A DNA stretch of 64,000 nucleotides from positions 1 through 64,000 of the forward strand of contig NZ_FRDN01000011.1 in the NCBI RefSeq assembly GCF_900143285.1, in the 5' to 3' direction. This DNA comes from Desulfitobacterium chlororespirans DSM 11544. GTDB lineage: Bacteria; Bacillota; Desulfitobacteriia; Desulfitobacteriales; Desulfitobacteriaceae. A model generated the notes under the pieces. It saw nothing but the letters and a program-made list of their open reading frames with translations, ran no database searches and had not been told where the DNA came from. Of this stretch, positions 43,796 through 52,612 are shown piece after piece; the stretch's first letter is position 1; every line of letters begins with the position of its first letter. Made by a program: the position numbers and the translations under genes.

Positions 43796-44940
43796 TCGCT
43801 CAGATCATTGAAAGGGTTGCCCCCAAAGCCTGGGCTGAGGAATGGGACAATGTGGGGCTCCTGGTAGGGGATTTTGCCGCTCCTGTAGAGCGGATTCTGG
43901 TGGCTTTGGATGCCACTCCGGAGGTTCTGCAGGAAGCCCGGGAAAAGGATGTGCAGCTTATCGTAGCTCATCATCCCATCCTGTTCAAAGCGCTGAAAAA
44001 TCTCCGCTCCGACAACCAAAGCGCAAGACTGCCGATCCAAATGATTCAATCAGGAATTGCCTACTATGCCGCCCATACCAATTTGGATCAATCCCCCCTG
44101 TCTTCCAGCTGGAGTCTGGGAAGGGCCTTAGAGTTGGAAAAGATGGAACACCTTAAGGTAACTCATGCAGAAAAACTCGTCAAATTGGTAACCTTTGTTC
44201 CTGAAGACCATGCCGAGGCAGTTCGTCAGGCTCTCGTAAACGTTGGAGTCGGGGAAGGCATCACCGGCGGACCTCATGCTTCTGAGTATGCAGAGTGTTT
44301 TTTCGCGGTGGCCGGAGCCGGAATGTTCCGCCCTCTGGATAATGCTCATCCCGCTATCGGTGAGGTTGGCGAATTGACGCGGGTAGAGGAGATAAGACTG
44401 GAAAGCATTCTGCCAGAGAACCGCATCGACCGTGTAGTGAAAGCTTTGCAGAGAGCACACCCTTATGAGGAGCCGGCCTATGATTTAATCCCTCTCTACA
44501 ATAGGGGAGCAAGCCGGGGCTATGGTGTCATCGGTTATTTGAAAGAGCCTGAGAATCTGGGCAGCTTTGCGCGTAAACTATCCGCCGGTTTAAGAAAACT
44601 TGCTCCGGCCTCCTTGGCAGAAGAGCCTAAGCTGCGCGCTTCTGAAAACCCGGAACAGGTTCTTCGCAAGATAGCCATTGTGAATGGAAGTGGCGGAAGC
44701 TTTATCTCCCAAGCCCTCTTTAAAGGAGCCGACCTCTTAATCACCGGCGATGTGGATCATCATGAAGTTCTGGATGCCCTTGAAGCAGGGCTGCCCATCA
44801 TGGATATGGGGCACTTTTGGGGCGAAGCTCCCATGGTCAAGACCCTGGCAGAGCATTTAAAAGCAGAGAAAGTCCTGGCAGGGGTTGAGGTGATCATCAG
44901 TCAAGAGATGAAAAACCCATGGAGGGCACTGAATAGTTAG
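43774..44940 (+). CDS. Nif3-like dinuclear metal centre protein (YqfO type)
   Basis: A 388-residue DUF34/Nif3 family protein with metal-ligand motifs HHPILF near the N-terminus, AAHTNLD, and GDVDHHEVLDALEAG with GHF near the C-terminus. A roughly 120-residue insert with PII-like features (KLVTFVPEDHAEAVRQAL, RAHPYEEPAYDLIPL) makes it the long YqfO form. Family members bind two metal ions and are annotated as GTP cyclohydrolase 1 type 2 homologues; the true activity is uncertain. It is translationally coupled to trmK. Confidence 0.9.
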   Translation: MPVSVGLIAQIIERVAPKAWAEEWDNVGLLVGDFAAPVERILVALDATPEVLQEAREKDVQLIVAHHPILFKALKNLRSDNQSARLPIQMIQSGIAYYAAHTNLDQSPLSSSWSLGRALELEKMEHLKVTHAEKLVKLVTFVPEDHAEAVRQALVNVGVGEGITGGPHASEYAECFFAVAGAGMFRPLDNAHPAIGEVGELTRVEEIRLESILPENRIDRVVKALQRAHPYEEPAYDLIPLYNRGASRGYGVIGYLKEPENLGSFARKLSAGLRKLAPASLAEEPKLRASENPEQVLRKIAIVNGSGGSFISQALFKGADLLITGDVDHHEVLDALEAGLPIMDMGHFWGEAPMVKTLAEHLKAEKVLAGVEVIISQEMKNPWRALNS

Positions 44941-44950
44941 AGGGTGTAGC

Positions 44951-44982
44951 GGCATTTCTATTTTGATAGGAGTGCCTTTTTT
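44951..44982 (+). terminator. Intrinsic terminator after the nif3-like gene
   Basis: GGCATTTCTAT pairs imperfectly with ATAGGAGTGCC, followed by TTTTTT. Confidence 0.7.
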
Positions 44983-45103
44983 GTAAGCATGCTTTTAAGG
45001 CAACAAGTGCGAAGACAGTGCTTTCGGGGTTTTCTTTACTATGTAGGACACTGTAAAGATTTTCCGGCAATAATAAAATACTGAATATTATGAATATAAA
45101 TTA

Positions 45104-45202
45104 TTGACACACAAAGTCTTTTGATGTAGAATAATGTCGTGAGAAAGCCGAAATAGTTCTAAATATTATAAAAGAAAAACTGAAAAAAGATTACGGCTTT
45201 TT
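45104..45202 (+). promoter_or_regulatory. Strong promoter and hairpin in the gap before the 52-residue ORF
   Basis: TTGACA (45104-45109), 17 bp, then TAGAAT (45127-45132). About 12 bp downstream of the expected start, AAAGCCG (45144) can pair over a long AT-rich loop with CGGCTTT (45194-45200), which is followed by TT. This could be an attenuator or a short RNA. The rest of the 44983-45349 gap shows nothing else. Confidence 0.45.
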
Positions 45203-45349
45203 AACAGAGTGATTCGAATCACGGACTTAGATACAAAAATATGTTAGATTTTAATTACTGAAAGTTTCCTCTAATACCAATACATTTTTCGAGTCAATAC
45301 ATTGCTTTCGAGAATTATACGAAATGGAAATATAAAGGAGGACTGCATC

Positions 45350-45508
45350 ATGAGTCGTACAGAATTTTTACGCCAAGAGCGGGACCGCATTTTAAAGCAA
45401 CTATCGCAAGGTTCGGAGAATAAAGCTAAACTGCTGACATCCCTTATGGATATTGATGCTGAAATGGAGCAATTGCGTCAATCAGGGAAAAGCTTTGCTA
45501 AAAGTTAA
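45350..45508 (+). CDS. Small conserved helical protein of unknown function
   Basis: A 52-residue protein, MSRTEFLRQERDRILKQL followed by a second charged helix (KLLTSLMDIDAEMEQLRQ), with a very strong AAAGGAGG ribosome binding site 7 nt before ATG 45350. It is likely a helical hairpin or coiled coil. It has no recognised domain. It lies between a strong promoter and the RNase P RNA gene. Confidence 0.65.
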   Translation: MSRTEFLRQERDRILKQLSQGSENKAKLLTSLMDIDAEMEQLRQSGKSFAKS

Positions 45509-45576
45509 TTGGCTGGTTATTGATCCATTTAAATCTATTTGACCAAAAGGCCGGAATCAAGTAAGATAGTTAAGCA

Positions 45577-45961
45577 AAGTTAATCGGATGGTCGCGGAAG
45601 TAAGAACCGAAAGGTTGCTTCTGAGGAAAGTCCGGGCTCCATAGGGCAAGGTGCTGGGTAACGCCCAGTGGGAGAAATCCTAAGGACAGTGCAACAGAGA
45701 TATACCGCCAAACAGAGGCCGGTCTGATGACTGACTGATCGTTTGGTAAGGGTGGAAAGGCGAGGTAAGAGCTCACCGGCAGCCTGGTGACAGGCTGGCC
45801 CTGCAAACCCCACTTGGAGCAAGACCGAATAGGGAGACTATAAAACGGCCCGTTTTTGTCTCCGGGTAAGGTCGCTTGAGGTCGTTGGTAACAACGGTCC
45901 CAGATAGATGATCATCACCTTCTGAAAGGAAGGAACAGAACCCGGCTTATAGATTGGCTTT
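45577..45961 (+). ncRNA. rnpB: RNase P RNA
   Basis: The conserved bacterial core is present: GAGGAAAGTCCGGGCTCC near the 5' end (45622 region), ACAGTGCAACAGAGA, the GGTAAGGGTGGAAAGG region, and AGAACCCGGCTTATAGA at the 3' end. The closing P1 helix can be drawn between AGTTAAT (45578-45584) and ATTGGCT (45953-45959). The length of about 385 nt is normal. It is the catalytic RNA that matures tRNA 5' ends. Confidence 0.95.
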
Positions 45962-45966
45962 GCCTG

Positions 45967-46010
45967 AAAATAGCCTTCTGTGTGAGACTTCACGCTGGAG
46001 GGCTATTTTT
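45967..46010 (+). terminator. Terminator after rnpB
   Basis: AAAATAGCC pairs with GGCTATTTT, followed by TG. An inner TGTGAG/CACGCT-type pairing is weak. Confidence 0.75.
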
Positions 46011-46163
46011 GTATATCTTGTAGATGAAATGAAGATGCTTAATCTCCGTAAGATGCTTGATTTCCAGGATCTAAATAGTGTAAGGTCAGAAATCTAAGAT
46101 CTGAATAGTTATACACCGGCGGGAGAAGCTAATTGAAATATCTTTCTGAAAGGTGCAATGACT

Positions 46164-47294
46164 ATGAAGGCAATCGTTTATGAAGGAATTCGCGATGTGA
46201 AGGTCAAGAATATCGGGGACCCGTCAATACAAAAATCTGACGACATTATCGTCAAGGTCACATCCACAGCCATATGCGGCTCGGATCTCCATCTCATTCA
46301 CGGCATGGTTCCCGGTATGCCCGAGGGATTTGTCCTTGGTCATGAGACCATGGGCATCGTAGAAGAGGTAGGCGGGGATGTGTACACTGTTAAAAAAGGA
46401 GATCGGGTTATTGTGCCTTTTCCTATTGCCTGCGGACATTGCTGGTATTGTGAGCATGACCTGTGGAGTCAGTGTGATAACGCGAATCCTGAAGCCGAAA
46501 CGGGAGCGTATTTTGGCTACAGCAACACCTTCGGCGGTTATGACGGGGGACAGGCTGAGTACCTGAGAGTTCCTTATGCCAATGTGGGGCCCAAGGTGGT
46601 TCCGGAGGAATTAACCGACGAACAGGTTCTCTTCTTAACAGATATCCTGCCTACCTCATACTGGGGAGTGGAAATCGGTGGGGTAAAAAAGGACGATACA
46701 GTGGTGGTCCTGGGCTGTGGGCCGGTAGGCCTGCTGACCATCAAATGGGCCATTTTCCAGGGGGCCAAACGAGTCATTGCCGTGGATCATATTAGCTACC
46801 GGCTGGATCATGCCTATAGATACTATGGGGTGGAGGTCATTAACTTTGAAGATCACGACAACACCGGCGAGTATATTAAGGAGATAACTCACGGAGGTGC
46901 GGACGTGGTGATCGACTGTGTAGGTATGGATGGCAAAGCATCCACCCTTGAGAAGATCGAGACCTTGCTTAAGCTCCAAGGGGGCTCCAAATCAGCCATT
47001 GAGATTGCCACTCAGGCAGTGCGAAAAGGTGGAACCGTAGCTTTGGTAGGTGTCTATGGGTCAAAGTATAATCTGTTTCCTTTGGGGGATTTTTTCTCCC
47101 GAAACATTACCTTGAAGATGGGGCAATGCCCGGCCCATTCCTATGTGGAGCCGATCATGGAATTGATCAAAACAGGCCGGTTTGATGCTACGGATATCAT
47201 TACTCACCGCCTTTCCTTAGATAAAGGGGAGCATGCCTATGAGGTTTTTGACGAGAAAAAGGATAACTGCATTAAAGTTGTCTTGAAGCCATAG
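46164..47294 (+). CDS. Zinc-dependent alcohol dehydrogenase (formaldehyde dehydrogenase-like)
   Basis: A 376-residue medium-chain dehydrogenase. Catalytic zinc ligands are ICGSDLH and GHETMG; the structural zinc loop is CGHCWYCEHDLWSQC; the NAD-binding fold is VLGCGPVGLL with VIAVDH. The inserted region GAYFGYSNTFGGYDGGQAEYLRVP and the HDNTGEYIKEITHGGADVVIDCVG part resemble glutathione-independent formaldehyde dehydrogenase-like enzymes, which oxidise aldehydes or alcohols with NAD. ATG 46164 lies 8 nt after AAGGTG. It is a single-gene unit. Confidence 0.88.
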   Translation: MKAIVYEGIRDVKVKNIGDPSIQKSDDIIVKVTSTAICGSDLHLIHGMVPGMPEGFVLGHETMGIVEEVGGDVYTVKKGDRVIVPFPIACGHCWYCEHDLWSQCDNANPEAETGAYFGYSNTFGGYDGGQAEYLRVPYANVGPKVVPEELTDEQVLFLTDILPTSYWGVEIGGVKKDDTVVVLGCGPVGLLTIKWAIFQGAKRVIAVDHISYRLDHAYRYYGVEVINFEDHDNTGEYIKEITHGGADVVIDCVGMDGKASTLEKIETLLKLQGGSKSAIEIATQAVRKGGTVALVGVYGSKYNLFPLGDFFSRNITLKMGQCPAHSYVEPIMELIKTGRFDATDIITHRLSLDKGEHAYEVFDEKKDNCIKVVLKP

Positions 47295-47404
47295 AATTCT
47301 TTTGCTTCACCACCTAAAAGTCCATGGGCCGCCATCATAGTATAGGAATAAGATAAGTATTATGGTAAAATGCTGACAGAGGAATCGTTAAAGGTGGTGG
47401 CAAA

Positions 47405-47785
47405 GTGGAGAATGAGCGGCTTATTCTAGAATTGCTGCAAAGCATTAACCAGCAAGTTCAAGGAATTGAGCAACACATTCAAGGCATTGACCAGCGTGTT
47501 CAAGGAATTGAGCGACACGTTCAACAAATTGACCAGCGTTTAAGAAAAGCAGAAGTATCCATCGATGAAATCCGTAAAGATGTAAGGATTCTTGCTGAAG
47601 GCCAGGTGGCTCATCGGGAACAGGATGAAAGAGAGCATAAGCAAATTATTCAGCTTATTAGTGATAAAACGATTGTTCTGGAAAAAGCAATAACTCGTAA
47701 TTCTATGGACATTAGTGAAGTCAAGGAAGAACGGGATGAGGTGTTTGAGGTTCTTTTAAAGCGACGGACTCAATCCGTAAGTTGA
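47405..47785 (+). CDS. Coiled-coil protein with internal heptad repeats
   Basis: A 126-residue hydrophilic protein. Residues about 14-48 are near-tandem heptads (QVQGIEQ, HIQGIDQ, RVQGIER, HVQQIDQ) encoded by a DNA repeat of 21/42 bp, followed by a further predicted coiled coil to about residue 115. There is no signal or membrane segment. GTG 47405 follows AAAGGTGG. The repeat number could vary between strains. Function unknown. Confidence 0.7.
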   Translation: MENERLILELLQSINQQVQGIEQHIQGIDQRVQGIERHVQQIDQRLRKAEVSIDEIRKDVRILAEGQVAHREQDEREHKQIIQLISDKTIVLEKAITRNSMDISEVKEERDEVFEVLLKRRTQSVS

Positions 47786-47827
47786 TAAGTGGATGTATTA
47801 AAATTGATATAGTGTTAAAATTGGTAT

Positions 47828-47880
47828 AAAAAGGGACGGACCAAAGCGTGTTTTTGCTTTGAACCGTCCCTTTATTTTTA
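47828..47880. terminator. Bidirectional terminator between convergent genes
   Basis: AAAGGGACGG pairs with CCGTCCCTTT, with an inner AAAGC/GCTTT pairing. A/T-runs flank both sides and the end overlaps the yueI-like stop. Confidence 0.85.
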
Positions 47881-48249
47881 CTCGACCTCGATCTTCTCCA
47901 CATCCACAGCATGGTCAGCAACCACGATTAAGCCCGCATTGCCTTTCAGGCTGGGGTCATTGACCACGGTATAAGGTTTGCTGTGTTTACGGGCGATTTT
48001 TATATATTTATCACGATATCGATAAGCTAAATCCCCGTTGAGAAGAAGGCGGGAGGCTCGGGGATCTTTAAGCGCTTCTTCGATTTCAGGATAGACATGG
48101 CTATCATCTACCTGGTCTTTGGTTAGCAGCCTGATGATGCGTTCGCGGAATTGACCAAGATGCTGCACTTTCTCACTGTGTTTGAGCTCGGGCGTTCCGT
48201 GCAGGCCGACCATAAGGCGTTGTTCCAGTTCGTTTTGGTTCTCACTCAT
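47878..48249 (-). CDS. YueI-family (DUF1694) protein
   Basis: A 123-residue cytosolic protein. The family pattern is seen in GLHGTPELKHSEKVQHLGQFRERIIRLLTKDQV, then YPEIEEALKDPRASRLLLNGDL and NDPSLKGNAGLIVVADHAVD. Members are widespread in Firmicutes and lack an assigned role; the fold is related to ribosomal-protein L7Ae-like folds in some predictions (family knowledge, not visible here). It is transcribed alone, convergent with the coiled-coil gene. Confidence 0.8.
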   Translation of the reverse strand: MSENQNELEQRLMVGLHGTPELKHSEKVQHLGQFRERIIRLLTKDQVDDSHVYPEIEEALKDPRASRLLLNGDLAYRYRDKYIKIARKHSKPYTVVNDPSLKGNAGLIVVADHAVDVEKIEVE

Positions 48250-48330
48250 TGCGATTCCCCCTTGTCAAGGAAACTTCCGTAGTAATAGGCTTTCTATTGA
48301 GGAGCCTAATTATCCTTCTATGAAGGAAAT

Positions 48331-48618
48331 CTAAATAATGGGTTGAGAAATCTTACGATGAACTTTGGCCAGACGACTATTACGAAGATAGAGGAGAAAA
48401 TCTACCGAGACCATGAGCAGGTTCAATATATAAAGGTAGATTACCGGATCGTACTGGTAAAAGAGCTTGTGCAGAATGCCGGCAATATAGCCGAAGATCA
48501 GAATAATAAGAAAGAAAGGGCTTTTTCCTTCTATAGACCGGGATACATAAGATTTGTGAATGGAGAAAGGCCAGGCAGCTCCAAAACTAAGGAGCATAAG
48601 AGCTTCAAAGATACTCAC
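48331..48618 (-). CDS. Small three-helix membrane protein, PQ-loop/SemiSWEET-like
   Basis: A 95-residue membrane protein with three helices: FEALMLLSFGAAWPFSI, FFLIILIFGYIAGIL and VIYLYILNLLMVSVDFLL. The WPFSIHKSYVSRS...GKS turn after the first helix recalls the PQ-loop of SemiSWEET-type half transporters, though the exact Pro-Gln pair is not there. GTG 48618 is chosen because AGGAGG lies 7 nt upstream; a longer form to 48690 has no ribosome binding site. It may form dimers. The substrate is unknown. Confidence 0.65.
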   Translation of the reverse strand: MSIFEALMLLSFGAAWPFSIHKSYVSRSIEGKSPFFLIILIFGYIAGILHKLFYQYDPVIYLYILNLLMVSVDFLLYLRNSRLAKVHRKISQPII

Positions 48619-48870
48619 ATAGATGCCTCCTAGGTATATAATGTGCAGTTCAGTCTTGTTTTTTACAGAACGTATGCTTGAATTATACACCTGGCTTGGG
48701 AAACTGTCTCAGGTATTTTGATATTCGTAAAATTCCGAAATTTCCCAAAAGTTTGCTTTACTATTGTCAAAGTGAGAAGAATAGGTTTACACTTAAAAAG
48801 ATAGTGCACACATATTGCATAAAATGAGACAAGAGCATGCAATACTTAAGAGGTGTAAGGAGGAATTTCT

Positions 48871-49155
48871 ATGAAGATCAGCACTACGGCAAAGGCGGGG
48901 GCATTAGAATCCAATGATGTACTGGTGACTGTGATGCCCAATGATCAAGGCGGGGTTCAAATTCAATTGGAAACCAAACGAGTCATCCTCAAGCAATTCG
49001 GTAAGCAAATCGAGGAAGTTGTGCGGGACAAGGTGGCTGAAATGGGTGTAGATAATGTCATCGTTAAAGTCCAGGACAAAGGTGCCTTGGACTATACCAT
49101 ACGAGCACGTGTTCAGACGGCTTTGGAGAGGGCCCTCGCTTCAGAAATGTGTTGA
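48871..49155 (+). CDS. citD: Citrate lyase acyl carrier protein (gamma subunit)
   Basis: A 94-residue carrier protein. The serine in AGALESNDVLVTV (about Ser14) is the attachment site of the triphosphoribosyl-dephospho-CoA prosthetic group, and the KQFGKQIEEVVRDKVAEMGV helix fits the family. It carries the acetyl/citryl thioester between the CitF and CitE active sites. AAGGAGG precedes the ATG. citE and citF follow. The genes for CitC ligase and the CitX/CitG prosthetic-group enzymes are not in the window. Confidence 0.92.
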   Translation: MKISTTAKAGALESNDVLVTVMPNDQGGVQIQLETKRVILKQFGKQIEEVVRDKVAEMGVDNVIVKVQDKGALDYTIRARVQTALERALASEMC

Positions 49156-49224
49156 AGTTTGATAATCGAATTTCGAAACGGTGTTTTATTTTTTGTGTTT
49201 TTCTTATGAAAGGAGACGTTTTTA

Positions 49225-49929
49225 ATGATAAAGAGAAGAAGAAGTCTTTTAATACTATCCGGAAACAGTCCAAAAAGCATGCAAGATGCACCTGTGTTTG
49301 ATCCTGATGTGGTTCTTTTTGATTTGGAGGAAAGAGTCGTTCCCCAAGAAAAAGACAGTGCTCGTCATCTGGTCAAAGAAGCACTCAGTTTCTTGGATTA
49401 CTCTAAGACAGAAGTCATGGTTCGAATCAATCCGCTGGACACCGAAGACGGGCAAAAGGATATGGATAGTATCTCACGGGTAAAGCCGGGGGCCCTCGTT
49501 ATCCCTAAAGCCAATCATGAAGTCATCAAACAGGTGGATAGTATACTTACAACCATAGAAAATGAAGAGGGGTTTCCTCAAGGCGGTATTGAGTTGATTC
49601 CTGTTCTGGAAACGGCTCTGGGTATAGAGACCATCAACACTTTGATCGAGACTTCTCCACGGGTTACCGGCGTATGGCTGAATGCCGAAGGTCTCATGGA
49701 CGAGTTCGGCTCGAAGCGTACCAAAGAAGGGGATGAACTTCGCTATGTTCGTGGCCGGGTAGGCATCGCCTGCCGGGCAGCTGGTATCCATGCCATCGAC
49801 ACCTGCTTTGCTGACAGCAATGATAACGAGGGTTTGGAAAAGGATGCCTTAACCGCGAAAAGAATGGGCTTTACAGGAAAACTAGCCTTGGATGGACGTC
49901 AGATTGATACCCTGAATGCCATCTTTTAA
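49225..49929 (+). CDS. citE: CitE-like protein (citrate lyase beta-subunit family), short form
   Basis: A 234-residue HpcH/HpaI aldolase-fold protein. RRSLLILSGNSPKSMQ, VLFDLEERV and VLETALGIETIN match CitE, which cleaves citryl-ACP to oxaloacetate and acetyl-ACP. Two oddities stand out. The family's GAED metal-ligand motif reads NAEG here, so the aspartate is missing. The protein also stops after RQIDTLNAIF, about fifty residues before usual CitE proteins end. Its place between citD and citF supports a citrate lyase role, but it may be impaired or altered. Confidence 0.8.
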   Translation: MIKRRRSLLILSGNSPKSMQDAPVFDPDVVLFDLEERVVPQEKDSARHLVKEALSFLDYSKTEVMVRINPLDTEDGQKDMDSISRVKPGALVIPKANHEVIKQVDSILTTIENEEGFPQGGIELIPVLETALGIETINTLIETSPRVTGVWLNAEGLMDEFGSKRTKEGDELRYVRGRVGIACRAAGIHAIDTCFADSNDNEGLEKDALTAKRMGFTGKLALDGRQIDTLNAIF

Positions 49930-50010
49930 ATAATCGTGTAATCGTGAATTCAGAGGGAAGAATCAGCGAAAGATCTTAATCTTATTAAGAACGATATTAG
50001 AGAAGAAGGG

Positions 50011-51567
50011 ATGAAAAAAGCCATGAAGAATATCCTTGGAAGAGAGATACTGGATTACATAGAAGGCTACGGAGAAGTCAGGCCATTCATGGGGGCCTTT
50101 GCCAACTATGGTGAACGGGCTAAAGCTTCAGTGACACTGCGCTCGGTTAAACCCGGGGAGAAGAAACTGATGGCCAATATTGAAGAGGCTTTAGATAAAG
50201 TGGGAATCAAAGATGGAATGACATTATCCTTTCATCATCATTTAAGAAATGGGGATTATGTCCTTAATCAGGTGATGGCTTCTGTCGCCAAGCGTGGGGT
50301 CAAAGATATTCATGTGGCGGCAACAGGAATTTTCCCCATTCATGAGCCCCTTGTGGAGTATATTAAAAAGGGTATCGTCACCAAAATTTCCGTCAACTAT
50401 ATTTCCCCTGGACCTGTGGCTAAAGCCATTTCCCAGGGTCTCCTGCAAAAGCCTGCTGTGTTGATGAGCCACGGAGGGCGCCCCCGGGCGATTGAAAGTG
50501 GGGACCTCCATATTGATGTGGCCTTTATTGCCGCTCCTACAGCCGACGCTTATGGTAATCTCAACGGAGTGGGCGGCCCTACTGCCTGTGGCACTTTATC
50601 CTATGCAGTGGCCGATGCCTTCTTCGCAGATAAAGTTGTGGCAGTAACCGATCATTTAGCCCCTTATCCCGCCTGTCCCATTGAGATTACCCAAGACTTT
50701 GTCGATTATGTGGTTCAGGTGGATTCCATCGGTGATGCCAATGGAATTGTCTCGGGAACTCTTACTGTGACCAAAGACCCTGTGGGTCTGCGGATTGCCA
50801 AAATGGCCGCCCAACTCATCAATGAAGCAGGGTATATCCAAAATGAAATGTCCTTCCAAACCGGAGCCGGCGGAACATCCTTAGCTGTAGCTGCTGAAGT
50901 ACGGCAATTCATGAAGGAAAAGAAGGTGGTCGGGTCTTTTGCTGCCGGTGGGATTACAGGCTATATTGTAGATATGCTCAATGAAGGGTTGTTTCGAAAC
51001 CTTTTTGATGTGCAATGCTTTGATTTGCAAGCCGTGGCATCCTACCGGGAAAACCCACGGCATCAGGCCATGTCCGGTTCTCTCTATGGAAACCCTCATG
51101 ATAAAGGAGCTATCGTCAATAACCTGGATGTCATGATCTTAGGAGCTACGGAGATCGACACGGACTTTAATGTCAACGTGGTCACTGGTTCCGATGGGAT
51201 CATCATGGGAGCTTCTGGGGGCCATAACGACACCGCAGCCGGCGCTAAGATCGCCATTATCGTGACCAACCTGACCAAAGGGCGGCTGCCGGTGGTTAAG
51301 GATAGAGTCACCACAGTGACCACTCCCGGAGAAACCATCGACGTTTTAGTGACTGAACGCGGTATTGCCATCAATCCCCGCCGCACCGATCTCCTGGAAA
51401 AGCTTAAAGACAGCGAACTGCCCATCATGGCCATTGAGGAACTCAAAAAACTATCCGAAAATCTGACTGGGGTTCCCGAAACCATAGAGTTCACCGATCG
51501 GGTGGTGGCTGTGGTGGAGTACCGGGATGGAACCGTCATTGATGTGGTAAGGCAACCCAAGGATTAA
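50011..51567 (+). CDS. citF: Citrate lyase alpha subunit (citrate:acetyl-ACP transferase)
   Basis: A 518-residue CoA-transferase-like protein matching CitF from end to end: DGMTLSFHHHLRNGDYVLNQVM, LMSHGGRPRAIESGDLHIDVAFI, FQTGAGGTSLAVA, NVNVVTGSDGIIMGASGGHNDTA (seen in two parts) and IEFTDRVVAVVEYRDGTVIDVV at the end. It exchanges acetyl on CitD for citrate. ATG 50011 is in frame with a second ATG at 50023 whose distance from GAAGGG is better; either could be used. It is the last gene of the cit cluster. Confidence 0.9.
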   Translation: MKKAMKNILGREILDYIEGYGEVRPFMGAFANYGERAKASVTLRSVKPGEKKLMANIEEALDKVGIKDGMTLSFHHHLRNGDYVLNQVMASVAKRGVKDIHVAATGIFPIHEPLVEYIKKGIVTKISVNYISPGPVAKAISQGLLQKPAVLMSHGGRPRAIESGDLHIDVAFIAAPTADAYGNLNGVGGPTACGTLSYAVADAFFADKVVAVTDHLAPYPACPIEITQDFVDYVVQVDSIGDANGIVSGTLTVTKDPVGLRIAKMAAQLINEAGYIQNEMSFQTGAGGTSLAVAAEVRQFMKEKKVVGSFAAGGITGYIVDMLNEGLFRNLFDVQCFDLQAVASYRENPRHQAMSGSLYGNPHDKGAIVNNLDVMILGATEIDTDFNVNVVTGSDGIIMGASGGHNDTAAGAKIAIIVTNLTKGRLPVVKDRVTTVTTPGETIDVLVTERGIAINPRRTDLLEKLKDSELPIMAIEELKKLSENLTGVPETIEFTDRVVAVVEYRDGTVIDVVRQPKD

Positions 51568-51718
51568 AGGAGAAAAAATCAACAACTCTGGATGGAAATG
51601 CAAGTTGCAACATGCCGGTGAATAGGATATCATTATCTTAATGAAAACTGAATACGTACTCCAAACTCCCGAGATTTACCTAAAAGAGAGAAAAAACGGT
51701 ATAAGGGGCGTGTGCATT

Positions 51719-51907
51719 ATGAAATTTCAAGACCTGGGACGAAGCGCGCGTATTGAACTGGCGAAGATGGCGAAGCAGTTGGGGATGAAGTATATCGGCT
51801 ATAACCCCACAGCTCAGCAAGTCTCGCTGGAGTACAAAGGTAAAGGAGTTACTTATCATGTGGATGAGCTGGTAGCAGCCTACCAACAATCCAATCAGCC
51901 GACTTAA
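51719..51907 (+). CDS. Small conserved hypothetical protein
   Basis: A 62-residue protein, MKFQDLGRSARIELAKMAKQLG then a short beta-like part (QVSLEYKGKGVTYHVDELV). AAGGGG lies ten bases before ATG 51719; an in-frame ATG 51641 gives a longer, less likely form. No family is recognised. It is single-transcribed, with a terminator just behind it. Confidence 0.6.
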   Translation: MKFQDLGRSARIELAKMAKQLGMKYIGYNPTAQQVSLEYKGKGVTYHVDELVAAYQQSNQPT

Positions 51908-51941
51908 GAGGTTATATTGAGCTAAAATTAAATAATGACAC

Positions 51942-51969
51942 AAAAAAGGGACTGCAAAAGTCCCTTTTT
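51942..51969 (+). terminator. Intrinsic terminator
   Basis: AAAAAGGGACT and AGTCCCTTTTT pair around GCAAA. It may serve both strands. Confidence 0.85.
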
Positions 51970-52015
51970 CGTGCAAATCAAAAGGCGCATACGCTATCCA
52001 GCTCTTTTTCGCAAT

Positions 52016-52315
52016 TTAGCCATGAGCAAGCATGGGCTGTTGCATTAAGTAAGCTGATTTGCGCTTGCGCCTCAAATGCATATTGATGGGCGTGCGTTGA
52101 ACGCTGCAGGTGGTGGAGAAGGTGACAGGAAGTGGACGATAGGAGTCTCCCTCCTCCAGGGCACGTGCTTCCTCAAAGGCACGATACTCCTGCCAATGGG
52201 CATAGAAATCCTCCTTGCTGACAGGGCATACCTCCCCTCCTGTCAGCTGAAAAAGATAACGATTGTTATCAGGGTCTTGGACATAACAGATGATAAGATT
52301 ACCGTGGAAATACAA
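52016..52315 (-). CDS. Conserved hypothetical protein
   Basis: A 99-residue soluble protein, MYFHGNLIICYVQDPDNNRYLFQLTGGEV, then SKEDFYAHWQEYRAFEEARAL and a basic C-terminus. TTG 52315 is 8 nt behind AAGGTGG; GTG 52327 overlaps that site. No domain is recognised. It is alone on the minus strand between two terminators, so it is probably a real single-gene unit. Confidence 0.55.
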   Translation of the reverse strand: MYFHGNLIICYVQDPDNNRYLFQLTGGEVCPVSKEDFYAHWQEYRAFEEARALEEGDSYRPLPVTFSTTCSVQRTPINMHLRRKRKSAYLMQQPMLAHG

Positions 52316-52530
52316 TAGAAATCCCACCTTCCTCTTAGTTTTAGTTAGCCTCTGACCAATATCCTTTACTTGGTTTTAATATTAGTTTAACAAACTATTG
52401 ATAAAATGAAAAGTGAAATATCCGACAAAATGAGCTCTTACACCACCTCTGCCTCGGGTAAAGCTGGGCTTTTTAGCATAAAAACCTCAAATAAACCAAT
52501 TAAAAATCGATTATTGACGAACGATTCTTT

Positions 52531-52586
52531 TAAAAATCCCCTGTGTTATTCCGAAAAGAAATCTTCCTTTTCCGATGACACAGGGG
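52531..52586 (-). terminator. Terminator after cheR
   Basis: On the minus strand CCCCTGTGT pairs with ACACAGGGG, with an inner CGGAAAAG/CTTTTCGG stem, followed by ATTTTTA. It occupies most of the 52316-52612 gap. Confidence 0.75.
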
Positions 52587-52612
52587 TACATGACAAAAAT
52601 ATGGACAAAGCT

